A stretch of 46,414 nt of DNA from Novosphingobium sp. (GTDB lineage: Bacteria > Pseudomonadota > Alphaproteobacteria > Sphingomonadales > Sphingomonadaceae): NCBI RefSeq assembly GCF_027489515.1, contig NZ_JAIXZS010000016.1:1-46414 (forward strand). Reading direction: 5' to 3'. The position numbers and the translations under genes are program-made. Numbering within the stretch: position 1 is the stretch's first letter; each line of letters opens with the position of its first letter. The notes beneath the pieces were generated by a model. That model searched no databases and was not told the origin of the DNA. It saw nothing but the letters and a program-made list of their open reading frames with translations. Shown here piece by piece: positions 1 to 8,107 of this stretch.

Positions 1-78
1 ACGGGTTCTTGGCGGCGACCCTGACAGCCGCCTGGTACGGGCTACCTGATACGGGCCCCTAACGAACGGAGAAGACCG

Positions 79-504
79 ATGCGTCACAAGCTGGGCCAGC
101 GCAAGCTGGGTCGTACATCCTCGCACCGCCGCGCGCTGATGCGCAACATGGCGGCCGCGCTTATCAAGCACGAGCAGATCACCACCACGCTGCCCAAGGC
201 ACGTGAACTGCGCCCCTACATCGAAAAGCTGATCACGCTGGGCAAGCATGGCGGCCTTTCGAACCGCCGCCTCGCACACGCCCGCCTGCTGGACGATGCG
301 CAGCTGGTTAAGCTGTTCGACGTGCTGGCTGAGCGCTATGCCGGCCGTGCCGGTGGCTACACCCGCATCATCAAGGCCGGTTACCGCGCCTCGGACGCTG
401 CGCCGATGGCCGTGATCGAGCTGGTCGACCGCGACACCAGCGCCAAGGGCCTCGATTCCGGCCCGGTCATGACCGCGGACGAAGACGAATACGAAGCGGC
501 CTGA
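79..504 (+). CDS. rplQ: 50S ribosomal protein L17
   Basis: This 141-residue protein begins with [20 protein letters not shown], the conserved L17 start, followed by the family's core through about residue 118. L17 binds 23S rRNA domains near the exit tunnel of the large subunit. The protein is slightly longer than the roughly 127-residue E. coli form and ends in an acidic tail ([10 protein letters not shown]). A good ribosome binding site (ACGGAGAAG) lies just before the ATG. In alphaproteobacteria rplQ follows rpoA at the end of the ribosomal alpha operon. Here the 78 bases before it are non-coding, so rpoA presumably lies outside the window, and a strong terminator follows the stop codon. 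Confidence 0.98.
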   Translation: MRHKLGQRKLGRTSSHRRALMRNMAAALIKHEQITTTLPKARELRPYIEKLITLGKHGGLSNRRLAHARLLDDAQLVKLFDVLAERYAGRAGGYTRIIKAGYRASDAAPMAVIELVDRDTSAKGLDSGPVMTADEDEYEAA

Positions 505-532
505 GGCTGCCGGATCCCGAAAGGGACTGACT

Positions 533-565
533 GGGCGGGGCCGCAAGGTCCCGCCCTTTTCGTTT
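533..565 (+). terminator. Rho-independent terminator after rplQ
   Basis: A GGGCGGG/CCCGCCC stem (533-539 with 550-556) is followed by TTTT and a second T-run (CGTTT). It sits 29 bases after the rplQ stop and would end the ribosomal protein operon. Confidence 0.85.
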
Positions 566-736
566 ACCGGTTGTTACTGCATCCGCCTTTGGTGGAACCG
601 CACCGCACAACGCCTGCCGCCAGCCCAAGATACCCCCAAATCCGCCCGAAACCCTGCCAATCCCTTGCGTCCGACTAAGCGCAATTTCGCTCTCGCCCAC
701 TGCCCCCCAGTGGTGCTAAACCACTCCCATAAAAGC

Positions 737-3019
737 ATGAAAATCGCGGGAAGGACTGGAAGGGCGGTCCTGGTGCTGGCACTCCTGCTGCCGGCGCCGG
801 GGGTCATGGCCCGTGACGAGGCCGAGGCGCTGGTGGCGCCGGTTCGCGGCCCTTCGACCTATTCCGGCAGCGACAGCGTGCAGCCCTCCGCCACCGAGCG
901 GAGCCCGGACCGCGCCGGCATCACCGTCTTCTCCGCCCCGCACTATCCGCCCACCCGCCGCGATTCCCTGATCGAGCGCCAGTTCGGCGAAGACCTCGCT
1001 GATCCCTACCGCTGGCTCGAGGCCGATGTCCGTTCAAGCCCCGAGGTCGCCTCGTGGGTCTCGCAGCAGAACGCGGCAAGCTCGGCCTATCTTGCGCAGC
1101 TACCCGGCCGCGATGCGCTGCTGGGCAAGATCCGCAGCCTGTTCGCCTACGAACGCTTCAGCCTGCCCCGCAAGGCGGGCGGCCGCTACTTCTACACGCG
1201 CAACAGCGGCCTGCAGAACCAGGCCGTGCTGCAGGTGCGCGAGGGCCTGACGGGTGAGGGCCGCGTGCTTGTCGATCCCAATCGCTGGGAAGCCGATGCC
1301 GAGGGCGGCCTGCGCACGCTCGATGCCTGGGTGCCCTCGCCGGGTGGCCATCTCCTCGCGCTCACCCAGCAGCGCGATGGCAGCGATTGGCGCACGATCC
1401 GTGTCGTCGATGTCGCGTCGGGCAAGATGCTCGAAGACCGGCTCGAATGGGCCAACGATACCGCGATCGGCTGGGTTGGCGATGCCGGTTTCCTCTACGC
1501 CCGCTATCCCGAGCCGCCTGCGGGCGAGGCCTACCGCGCGCAGCTGTTCGACAAGGCGATCTGGTTCCACCGCATCGGCACGCCGCAGAGCGCCGATATC
1601 CGCGTCTTCGCCACGCCCGAGCATCGCGACTGGAACCACCGGGTCACGGTCTCTTCGGATGGCCGCTGGGCCGTCATCCTGTCCTCCGCCAGCACGCTGC
1701 CGCGCCGCACGGTGCAGGTCATTCCGCTCAGCCGCGACCGGCTGCGCGATTGGACCCCGGTCGCCATCGCACCGGCGATGACCGACGACTGGAAATTCGT
1801 CGAAGGCGTGGGCGACCGCTTGTGGTTCATCACCAATGCCGGCGCACCGCATTACCGCCTCGTCCGCATCGATCTCGCGTCCGGCGGAAAGCGCGGCTTC
1901 ACGATCAGCGACGTGATCGGCGAGAAGGCCGATACGCTCGACGCCGGGCGCATCGTCGGCAACCGGCTGATCCTCTCCTATCTCCAGCACGGCTCCAGCT
2001 ATGCGGTCGTCACCGATCTCAAGGGCAACCCGAAGCGCGCCATCACTGTGGGCGAGATCGGCTCGGCCAGCGGCTTCGGTGGCCGGCCCGGCGATCCGGA
2101 GACGTTCTACCAGTTCTCCAGCTTCAACCAGCCACCCGCGATCTTCCGGCTCGATGCCCGCACTGGTGCGGCGACGCCGTTCGCCGTCCCGCAGCTGCCG
2201 TTCAATCCGGATGACTATGTGGTCGAGCAGCGCAGCTTCCCCTCGAAGGACGGGACGAAAGTGCCGATGTACGTCGTGCGCAAGCGCAGTCTCGCCGCCG
2301 CTGGCCGCGCCGCGCCCACCTTGCTCTATGGCTACGGCGGCTTTGATGTGGCGCTCACTCCCGGCTATTCGGCAGTGCGCATGGCTTGGCTCGAGGCGGG
2401 CGGCGTCTTCGCGCTTGCCAATATCCGCGGCGGCGGGGAATTCGGCCGCGCCTGGTACGATGCCGGCCGGCTCGCCAACAAGCAGAACAGCTTTGATGAT
2501 TTCATCGCGGCGGGCGAATACCTGATCAAGGAAGGCATCGCCGTGAAGGGCGGCCTTGCCATTCAGGGCGGCTCCAACGGCGGCATGCTGGTCGCGGCGG
2601 TGATCAACCAGCGCCCCGATCTCTTTGCCGCGGCCAATCCCGATGTCGGCGTGATGGACATGCTGCGCTTCGACCGGTTCACCTCGGGCCGCTTCTGGGT
2701 CGATGATTATGGCAGCCCCTCGCGTGAGGCGGATTGGCGCGTGCTCAGGGCTTATTCGCCCTATCACAACATCCGTCCCCGCGCGGACTATCCCGCGATC
2801 CTCGTCACGACTGCCGATACCGACGACCGCGTCGTTCCCGCGCACAGCTTCAAGTACGTCGCTGCGCTGCAGGCCGCCGACCTCGGCAGCCGGCCGCATC
2901 TGCTGCGGGTCGAAGCGCAGGCGGGGCACGGTCCCGGCAAGCCGGTCGACAAGGTTATCGCCAGCGGGGCCGACGTGCTCGCCTTCCTTGCCAAGTGGAC
3001 CGGCCTTGCGATTGAATAG
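737..3019 (+). CDS. Exported prolyl oligopeptidase (family S9A)
   Basis: This 760-residue serine peptidase cleaves short peptides after proline. The frame is open from 665, but I place the start at the ATG at 737 because it yields a clean signal peptide (MKIAGRTGRAVLVLALLLPA, then PGVMA), pointing to a periplasmic or secreted enzyme. The N-terminal two thirds is the beta-propeller, and the C-terminal third is the alpha/beta hydrolase domain. The nucleophile lies in GGSNGG (Ser613), the acid in ADTDDRVVP, and the base in AGHGPGKP, all in the family order. No strong ribosome binding site precedes 737. It stands alone, with a terminator before it and 110 bases of non-coding DNA after it. Confidence 0.95.
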   Translation: MKIAGRTGRAVLVLALLLPAPGVMARDEAEALVAPVRGPSTYSGSDSVQPSATERSPDRAGITVFSAPHYPPTRRDSLIERQFGEDLADPYRWLEADVRSSPEVASWVSQQNAASSAYLAQLPGRDALLGKIRSLFAYERFSLPRKAGGRYFYTRNSGLQNQAVLQVREGLTGEGRVLVDPNRWEADAEGGLRTLDAWVPSPGGHLLALTQQRDGSDWRTIRVVDVASGKMLEDRLEWANDTAIGWVGDAGFLYARYPEPPAGEAYRAQLFDKAIWFHRIGTPQSADIRVFATPEHRDWNHRVTVSSDGRWAVILSSASTLPRRTVQVIPLSRDRLRDWTPVAIAPAMTDDWKFVEGVGDRLWFITNAGAPHYRLVRIDLASGGKRGFTISDVIGEKADTLDAGRIVGNRLILSYLQHGSSYAVVTDLKGNPKRAITVGEIGSASGFGGRPGDPETFYQFSSFNQPPAIFRLDARTGAATPFAVPQLPFNPDDYVVEQRSFPSKDGTKVPMYVVRKRSLAAAGRAAPTLLYGYGGFDVALTPGYSAVRMAWLEAGGVFALANIRGGGEFGRAWYDAGRLANKQNSFDDFIAAGEYLIKEGIAVKGGLAIQGGSNGGMLVAAVINQRPDLFAAANPDVGVMDMLRFDRFTSGRFWVDDYGSPSREADWRVLRAYSPYHNIRPRADYPAILVTTADTDDRVVPAHSFKYVAALQAADLGSRPHLLRVEAQAGHGPGKPVDKVIASGADVLAFLAKWTGLAIE

Positions 3020-3129
3020 CGCGCCGATTTCACGCGCCACGCCCTTGCAGCGATCCGCGCGCGCCACTATCCCTCGCAGGTGAAGCAGTTCGCTGGCACA
3101 GCGGGCGCAAGCCACAGGAAAGACCCGAC

Positions 3130-3453
3130 ATGACCTCGTTCCAGGACCGTGAACGCGCCGAGGAAGCCAAGTTCGCGCACGATGAAGACACCCTGTTCCG
3201 CATCCAGGCCCGCCGCAACAAGCTGCTCGGCCACTGGGCGGCCCAGCGCATGGGTCTCGATGCTGCCGAGACCGAGGCCTATGCCCGCGCCGTCGTGCAG
3301 GCCGAGTTCGAGGAAGCCGGCGACGAGGATGTCGTGCGCAAGCTGCTCGGCGATCTGACCATGGCCAAGGTCGAAATCGACGAATCCGAGATCCGCGCCG
3401 CCCTCGCCGAGCAGGCGATCGAAGCGCGCCGCCAGATCACGGGCGAAGCCTGA
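3130..3453 (+). CDS. DUF1476 protein (F1-ATPase inhibitor zeta-like)
   Basis: The 107-residue protein starts MTSFQDRERAEEAKFAHDED and is mostly charged helix, the DUF1476 pattern. In Paracoccus denitrificans a member of this family is the zeta subunit, which binds F1 and blocks reverse ATP hydrolysis by the F1FO ATP synthase. The function here is inferred from the family. Its TGA overlaps the ATG of the BolA gene by one base (TGATG), so the two are translationally coupled. GrxD follows 50 bases later. The DUF1476-BolA-GrxD order is common in alphaproteobacteria. Confidence 0.9.
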   Translation: MTSFQDRERAEEAKFAHDEDTLFRIQARRNKLLGHWAAQRMGLDAAETEAYARAVVQAEFEEAGDEDVVRKLLGDLTMAKVEIDESEIRAALAEQAIEARRQITGEA

Positions 3454-3686
3454 TGCCGATGCCGGCGGCCGAGATCGAGGCGCTGATCCGCGCCGCGATT
3501 CCCGATGCAGACGTTACGATCACCGATCTTGCCGGCGATGGCGATCACTATGCCGCTCATGTCGTCGCACCGTCGTTTGCCGGCCTCAGCCGCGTCGCGC
3601 GGCACAAGGCCGTCTATGGCGCGCTGGGTGAGCGCATGGGCGGGGTGCTCCACGCCTTGCAAGTGACCACCGACGTCCCCACCTGA
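3453..3686 (+). CDS. bolA: BolA family protein
   Basis: This 77-residue single-domain BolA/IbaG-type protein carries the family's C-terminal helix segment (SRVARHKAVYGALGERM) with its conserved histidine. BolA proteins form [2Fe-2S]-bridged complexes with CGFS monothiol glutaredoxins and work in iron-sulfur trafficking and iron sensing. The partner glutaredoxin is encoded 50 bases downstream, which supports that pairing. The start codon overlaps the DUF1476 stop. The protein is short and appears complete. Confidence 0.92.
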   Translation: MPMPAAEIEALIRAAIPDADVTITDLAGDGDHYAAHVVAPSFAGLSRVARHKAVYGALGERMGGVLHALQVTTDVPT

Positions 3687-3736
3687 TTGTCATTCAGCTC
3701 GCGCTGCTACCAGCCACGAAAGACCCGGAAAAAGCC

Positions 3737-4060
3737 ATGTCCACCAACGAACGCATCGCAGAAATCGTCGGCACCAACGACGTCGTCCTGTTCATGAAGG
3801 GTACCCCGCTGTTTCCGCAGTGTGGCTTCTCGAGCAAGGCGGTTGCCATCCTCGATCATCTCGGCGTCGAATATGCCTCGGTCGATGTGCTGCAGGACAT
3901 GGAGATCCGCCAGGGCATCAAGTCGTTCTCCGATTGGCCGACGATCCCGCAGCTTTATGTGAAGGGCGAATTCGTCGGCGGTTCGGACATCATGATGGAG
4001 ATGTATCAGGCCGGCGAGCTCCACCAGCTCATGGTCGATGCGAAGGTGGTGCAGGCTTGA
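3737..4060 (+). CDS. grxD: Monothiol glutaredoxin, Grx4 family
   Basis: The 107-residue protein has the monothiol active site CGFS (Cys29-Ser32) within FMKGTPLFPQCGFSSKAV. Further on come the glutathione-binding WPTIPQLY segment with its cis-proline and the GGSDI motif. Such glutaredoxins carry [2Fe-2S] clusters, usually with BolA, and pass them to apo-proteins rather than reducing disulfides. The ribosome binding site is weak (GAAAGACCCGGAAAAAGCC region). A terminator follows, so the gene closes the DUF1476-bolA-grxD unit. Confidence 0.96.
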   Translation: MSTNERIAEIVGTNDVVLFMKGTPLFPQCGFSSKAVAILDHLGVEYASVDVLQDMEIRQGIKSFSDWPTIPQLYVKGEFVGGSDIMMEMYQAGELHQLMVDAKVVQA

Positions 4061-4100
4061 TCCTGCTGGCCTGATCTCAGCACCTCAACACACTCAAAAG

Positions 4101-4131
4101 CGCGGCTCCGCCACAAGCGGGGCCGCGTTTT
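4101..4131 (+). terminator. Rho-independent terminator after grxD
   Basis: An 11-bp stem (CGCGGCTCCGC, 4101-4111, with 4117-4127, including one T-G pair) encloses a CACAA loop and is followed by TTTT. It lies 40 bases after the grxD stop. Confidence 0.85.
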
Positions 4132-4480
4132 GCGTTTCGGGAGCCGGGTGGGGGTGGGGCCGTCCGGCCCCGCGCGCGGGTGGGGGGTGGATCCGCGCGC
4201 GGGGCTTGTCAGGCGGTGGGGCCTGGAGAGGCGGAACCGGGAGACCGGGGGGAACGGTTCCGCCTCTGGGAAGACACTCTCAGGACGACAGGTACTATGC
4301 AGGGGTCGTGCCAAATGCCCAATCGCGCCAAAAAGTCGGCAATCAGACCCTTGCAGCCGATGCTGCCAACCAGTGCTCTGTAAAGTTTGCCGACAGGGTC
4401 CTGTCACTTTGGAGAAGAAGCCCGGCAAAGCCATGCCGTAGCGCTTGGCAAGCACTGGCAGGGTGTAGCATGGTCCGCTG
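4132..4480. other. G-rich, structured intergenic region
   Basis: There is no credible gene in these 349 bases. The first part (about 4139-4204) is G-rich on the plus strand, with runs of three to six G separated by single bases, a possible G-quadruplex. A GGGGCC/GGCCCC hairpin lies at 4156-4171. A perfect 13-bp inverted repeat (AGAGGCGGAACCG, 4227-4239, and its complement at 4255-4267) follows with a 15-base spacer. The rest probably holds the NUDIX gene's promoter, but no clear consensus is visible. Confidence 0.6.
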
Positions 4481-5299
4481 ATGGACGATCTCGATGACAT
4501 GGGCGAACACGCGGATGCTGCCCCCGCCACCCCGGCCGCCACGCTTGTGGTGTTCCGCCATGCACCCGACGCCGGGCCCGCCGGAGGCCCGCCGCAGATC
4601 CTGATGGTCGAACGTTCGGGCAGCCTTGCCTTTGCCGGCGGGGCCACCGTCTTTCCCGGCGGGAAGGTCGATCCCGCCGACCACGAGCTTGCCGAAGCGT
4701 TCATGGCGCGCAGCGGCATTGCGCTCGATCCCGCCGATGCGGCGGGCCGGATCACTGCGGTGCGCGAGACGCTGGAGGAAACCGGCCTTGCCGTCGGTCT
4801 TGTCGGTGCGATCGATGCGGAGCGGGCCGCTGCCGCCCGCCGCCTGCTGCTCGATACTGGGCGCCTCGCCGATGTGCTCGAGGCCTTTGCCTGGGAGCTC
4901 GATTTCGATGCCCTTGTACCGTTTGCGCGGTGGTGGCCACGGCACCGCAACATGCGCGTGTTCGATACGCGGTTCTATCTCGCGAACCTTGGCACCGGCG
5001 CGGTCGAAGTCACCGCCGATACGACAGAGAATCGCCACTTGTTCTGGGCCAGCGCGGCGGAGGCCCTGCGCCTGGCTGACGAGAAGGCGATCAGAATCAT
5101 CTTCCCGACCCGCCGGAATCTCGAACGACTGGCGCAATTCAGCCATTTCGATGCAGCGCGCGATCATGCTCTGGCCACGCCCATCGTCACCGTCACCCCG
5201 CGGATCGAGGTGCGCGAGGGTGCGCGCTGGCTCGTGATTCCCCCTAATGCGGGCTACCCGGTCGATGGTGAACCACTCTCCGAGGCCGACCGGGCGTAG
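4481..5299 (+). CDS. NUDIX hydrolase (NUDT19-like)
   Basis: The 272-residue protein has a split NUDIX box: PGGKVDP at residues 59-65 and RETLEETG at 95-102. The insertion between the two halves is typical of the NUDT19/NUDT7-like CoA diphosphatase group rather than MutT-type enzymes. NUDIX enzymes hydrolyse nucleoside diphosphates linked to another group, using a metal held by the box glutamates. The substrate cannot be read from sequence; CoA or acyl-CoA derivatives are the best guess from the family. The gene stands alone. An AT-rich gap with a 10-bp palindrome separates it from the next gene. Confidence 0.85.
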   Translation: MDDLDDMGEHADAAPATPAATLVVFRHAPDAGPAGGPPQILMVERSGSLAFAGGATVFPGGKVDPADHELAEAFMARSGIALDPADAAGRITAVRETLEETGLAVGLVGAIDAERAAAARRLLLDTGRLADVLEAFAWELDFDALVPFARWWPRHRNMRVFDTRFYLANLGTGAVEVTADTTENRHLFWASAAEALRLADEKAIRIIFPTRRNLERLAQFSHFDAARDHALATPIVTVTPRIEVREGARWLVIPPNAGYPVDGEPLSEADRA

Positions 5300-5323
5300 A
5301 CTGCTCCGAGATGGAGGTGATTG

Positions 5324-5354
5324 TGCACTGCAATAGATTTTTCGTTGCAGTGCA
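5324..5354. promoter_or_regulatory. Perfect 10-bp inverted repeat before the polysaccharide genes
   Basis: TGCACTGCAA (5324-5333) and TTGCAGTGCA (5345-5354) are exact inverted copies spaced by 11 bases. They lie in an unusually AT-rich stretch about 80 bases before the first gene of the polysaccharide region. The arm spacing would place equivalent bases about two helical turns apart, which suits a dimeric repressor or activator. A hairpin in a leader transcript is the alternative. The regulator is unknown. Confidence 0.55.
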
Positions 5355-5433
5355 TATACTTAAGTAAAAATACATAGATTCGGGCAATCCTCGCTTCACC
5401 GTCGGGCGCTAGTCTAGCGCGCGGAGGTATCCC

Positions 5434-5739
5434 ATGCCCGCTGCCAAGCCGCGCCCTGAAAGCGCCGTCTCCGCCCGTTTGGCGGCGTCGCCTGCGGCTG
5501 CGCCAGGCCGTCGCGAATCGACCCCATCAGCGGCGCCAACTGCCCGACTTGCCGATGATCTGGCGGTTCCTGCGCCTTCGCCGGTGCACAAGTTGCAGGC
5601 CGGACTGGTGCATCTTACCACCCCGGCGGCCCCTCAAGCCGAACCGCTCTACCCTGGCTGGTTCCGCCTCGGCTTCCCGCTTGGCGCCTCCGTGCTGCTC
5701 TGGGCTGGCATCCTTTGGGGCGCCAGTCGCTTCCTCTGA
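5434..5739 (+). CDS. Small protein with one C-terminal membrane helix
   Basis: I do not recognise a family for this 101-residue protein. The first 60 residues are rich in Pro, Ala and Ser and probably disordered. Residues about 75-98 (WFRLGFPLGASVLLWAGILW) form a single membrane segment at the C-terminus, so most of the chain would face the cytoplasm or be tail-anchored. A strong ribosome binding site (GGAGG) lies 8 bases before the ATG, which makes a real gene likely. It lies 142 bases upstream of the sugar transferase on the same strand, so a role in polysaccharide assembly is possible but only inferred from position. Confidence 0.65.
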   Translation: MPAAKPRPESAVSARLAASPAAAPGRRESTPSAAPTARLADDLAVPAPSPVHKLQAGLVHLTTPAAPQAEPLYPGWFRLGFPLGASVLLWAGILWGASRFL

Positions 5740-5881
5740 AGCTCCGCGCGTCAAGCACCTTGCGTTAACCTTATCCAACCGTCCCGGGGGCATCCGCGCC
5801 TGACCAGCGCTGCGCCGCACTGCATCATGACCTCACTGCCGCCCCCACTCCGGCGTGCGGGCCTCGAAGGAGACCTGAGCA

Positions 5882-6685
5882 GTGAACAGCCTTATGCCAG
5901 TCCAGGCCGAACCCTGGGCATCCGAATCTGCCGTATCCGCGTTCGCTCCGGTGGCGCGTCCTCTTCCACCGCCGCGCGTGCTCGCAGCCGTGCCGCTCCA
6001 GCACCAACCCCTGCCGGCCGAGCTACTGCCGCCCAAGCCCGCGCTGCGGCAGAGCCCTGCTGCGCCTGCAGGGCGACAAGCACGGGCCATTCGTCTGCTC
6101 GATATCGTCGTTGCCGGGGCCGCGCTCGTGCTGCTGGCGCCGGTGCTTCTTGCGGTGGCGTTGGCCATCAAGCTGCTCGATCCCGGCCCGCTGCTCTTCG
6201 CGCACAAGCGGCTGGGGCATGGCGGGCGTCCGTTCCACTGCCTCAAGTTCCGCTCGATGACGGTCGATGCCGATGTGCGCCTCGCCCGCCTTCTCGAAAG
6301 CGATGCAGAGGCCCGCGCCGAATGGACGGAAACGCACAAGCTGCGCAATGATCCCCGGATCACGCCGCTGGGCCGTTTCCTGCGCCGCAGCTGCCTCGAT
6401 GAACTGCCGCAGCTCGTCAACGTGCTGCGCGGCGAGATGAGCCTCGTCGGCCCGCGTCCGATCACCGCGGCGGAAGCCACGCGCTATGGCCGCCACTTTC
6501 CGGTCTATTGCAGCCTCAAGCCCGGGATTACCGGGCTATGGCAGGTAATGCGGCAGGATCAGACGAGCTATCGCCGCCGCGTGGCCTTCGATCTGGCTTA
6601 TGCCCGTTCGCGCTCGCTGGCGCTCAATCTTGCGATCCTGCTGCTCACCGTGCCCTCGGTGCTGCGCGGCCAGGGGGCCTGCTGA
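5882..6685 (+). CDS. Undecaprenyl-phosphate sugar-1-phosphate transferase
   Basis: This 267-residue member of the bacterial sugar transferase family (PF02397; WcaJ/GumD/PglC type) attaches the first sugar phosphate to undecaprenyl phosphate at the inner membrane. After a Pro-rich N-terminal stretch, one membrane segment (about residues 68-96) precedes the catalytic domain. Conserved motifs are KRLGHGGRPFHCLKFRSM, DELPQLVNVLRGEMSLVGPRP and KPGITGLWQV. The protein lacks the four-helix N-terminal half of WcaJ-type enzymes. I use the GTG at 5882 because GAAGGAGA lies 9-14 bases before it. Its 3' end overlaps the opposing glycosyltransferase gene by 88 bases. Substrate sugar unknown. Confidence 0.93.
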   Translation: MNSLMPVQAEPWASESAVSAFAPVARPLPPPRVLAAVPLQHQPLPAELLPPKPALRQSPAAPAGRQARAIRLLDIVVAGAALVLLAPVLLAVALAIKLLDPGPLLFAHKRLGHGGRPFHCLKFRSMTVDADVRLARLLESDAEARAEWTETHKLRNDPRITPLGRFLRRSCLDELPQLVNVLRGEMSLVGPRPITAAEATRYGRHFPVYCSLKPGITGLWQVMRQDQTSYRRRVAFDLAYARSRSLALNLAILLLTVPSVLRGQGAC

Positions 6686-7929
6686 ACCGTCTCTCCCGGC
6701 AGGAAGCCGCTTCCTGCACTATCGCCCGCCGGATCGCCCGCAGCGCTCCGGCGGGCATTTTCATGGGCGTTCACCGAAGTCCCTGCGAGCACCGCATCGA
6801 GCACGCGCATCGCCTGATCGCGCCAGGTCCAGTGCGCGGCATGAAGCCGGCCTTTTGCGGCGAGCGGGGCAGGATCGGCCAGCACGCGCCGCACCGCGCC
6901 CACCATGTCGTCCACATCGTGTGGATCGCAATAGACCGCCGCCGTCCCGCAGCGTTCAGTCATCGCCGGAATGGCAGAAACCACCACCGGACAGCCGAAA
7001 TGCAAGGCCTCGATCGGCGGCAGGGGGCTTGCCTCGTAGAACGAGGGGAACAGCAGGCACCCGGCATCGCGGTAAAGCCGGCCCAGCGCCTCGAGCTCGG
7101 TCACTGGCCCGGTGAAGCGCACAAGATGCGCGACATCCGCCGGAATCTCCCCCGCGATCGGCGAGAGGATATCGCTGCCCCCGCCGACGATCAGCGTGCG
7201 CAGCCCATCCTCGCGGGCCAGCCGCACGGCTACCGCCAGTACGCCGTGGATGTTCTTGCGGCGTGAAAGTGAGCCGACAAACAGCATGTAGCCCGGCTCC
7301 GGCGCCCCATCGCTCGCCAGCGGGGGCTCGCCCGGCACCGCGCCCGCGCTCCAGCCGCCGTTCTGCGCCACGCGGATGCGTCCGCGCGCTTCGGGCCGCA
7401 ATGCCGCCAGCATGGCCTTCTCCCGCTCCGAAACGGTGAGGATCGTTGCCGCCCGGCGCAGCAGCGAAGGCAGCATGAAGCGGTGCCCCAGCCGGTAATG
7501 CAGGCGGTAGGCTTCCGGAAACTGCCGGTACGAAAGGTCGTGGATCATTACCGTCACGCCCTGCCGTGCGCCTTCGGGCCGGTGCAGCGAGGCAAACGGC
7601 GCGGTGTTGCCAAGGCACAGCAGATGCCCCCCGCGCACCCGGCCGGGCAGGACCAGCTGCTCCCACGCATGGCCGCCCAGATGCCAGCCGATCCGCTCGC
7701 TCCACCGGCTCGCCGCTCGCTCCACCGTGGTGACGCGCAAGCCCAGATCATCGAGCTGTGCCTCGGGCTCGCACACAATCCGCAGCGCAACCGGCAGCCC
7801 CTCTTCGGCCACCAGTCGGTCCAGCGCGCGGGTCAGTTCGCGCGCCACGCGCTGCACGCCTGTCACCGGCTGCATCAGGAAGCGCCCGTTGATGACGACC
7901 TCGGGGTGGCGGGGATGGGGCTGGTTCAT
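6598..7929 (-). CDS. Glycosyltransferase family 4
   Basis: The 443-residue protein has a GT-B fold layout. The N-terminal acceptor domain opens with VVINGRFLMQPVTGVQRVARE. The C-terminal donor domain has LFVGSLSRRKN (around residue 240) and the FPSFYEASPLPPIEALHFGCPVV signature holding the EX7E-type motif. It resembles family-4 enzymes that build exopolysaccharide repeats on a lipid carrier. After the domain ends near residue 385, a tail of about 55 residues rich in Ala, Ser and Arg overlaps the sugar transferase gene on the other strand. Because of this overlap the true end deserves a check for a sequencing frameshift. It diverges from the GT2 gene at 8108. Confidence 0.88.
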   Translation of the reverse strand: MNQPHPRHPEVVINGRFLMQPVTGVQRVARELTRALDRLVAEEGLPVALRIVCEPEAQLDDLGLRVTTVERAASRWSERIGWHLGGHAWEQLVLPGRVRGGHLLCLGNTAPFASLHRPEGARQGVTVMIHDLSYRQFPEAYRLHYRLGHRFMLPSLLRRAATILTVSEREKAMLAALRPEARGRIRVAQNGGWSAGAVPGEPPLASDGAPEPGYMLFVGSLSRRKNIHGVLAVAVRLAREDGLRTLIVGGGSDILSPIAGEIPADVAHLVRFTGPVTELEALGRLYRDAGCLLFPSFYEASPLPPIEALHFGCPVVVSAIPAMTERCGTAAVYCDPHDVDDMVGAVRRVLADPAPLAAKGRLHAAHWTWRDQAMRVLDAVLAGTSVNAHENARRSAAGDPAGDSAGSGFLPGETVQQAPWPRSTEGTVSSRIARLSASERERA

Positions 7930-8107
7930 GCGCGGAGCGGGCTTCCTGCTGTGGGGATGCTGCCGGTTCTATCACCGTGCCCGCGCCTCATGCGCACGAT
8001 AACGGGTCGGGATCGGAGACAACCTTCGTGGGCGCGGGCGGCTGCGCGGGCTAAACCGTCCTCGTCGCTCGGGATGGAGCGGCGCGAAGTTCGGGGGCAA
8101 GGGGTCC

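Noticed and set aside
1100..3115. Long minus-strand frame opposite the prolyl oligopeptidase gene
   Set aside because: It is a mirror of codon bias in GC-rich DNA; it has no domain, and the opposite strand encodes a complete S9A peptidase.
4038..4481. 147-codon plus-strand frame between grxD and the NUDIX gene
   Set aside because: It starts inside grxD in another frame, crosses a terminator and G-rich hairpins, and has no ribosome binding site.
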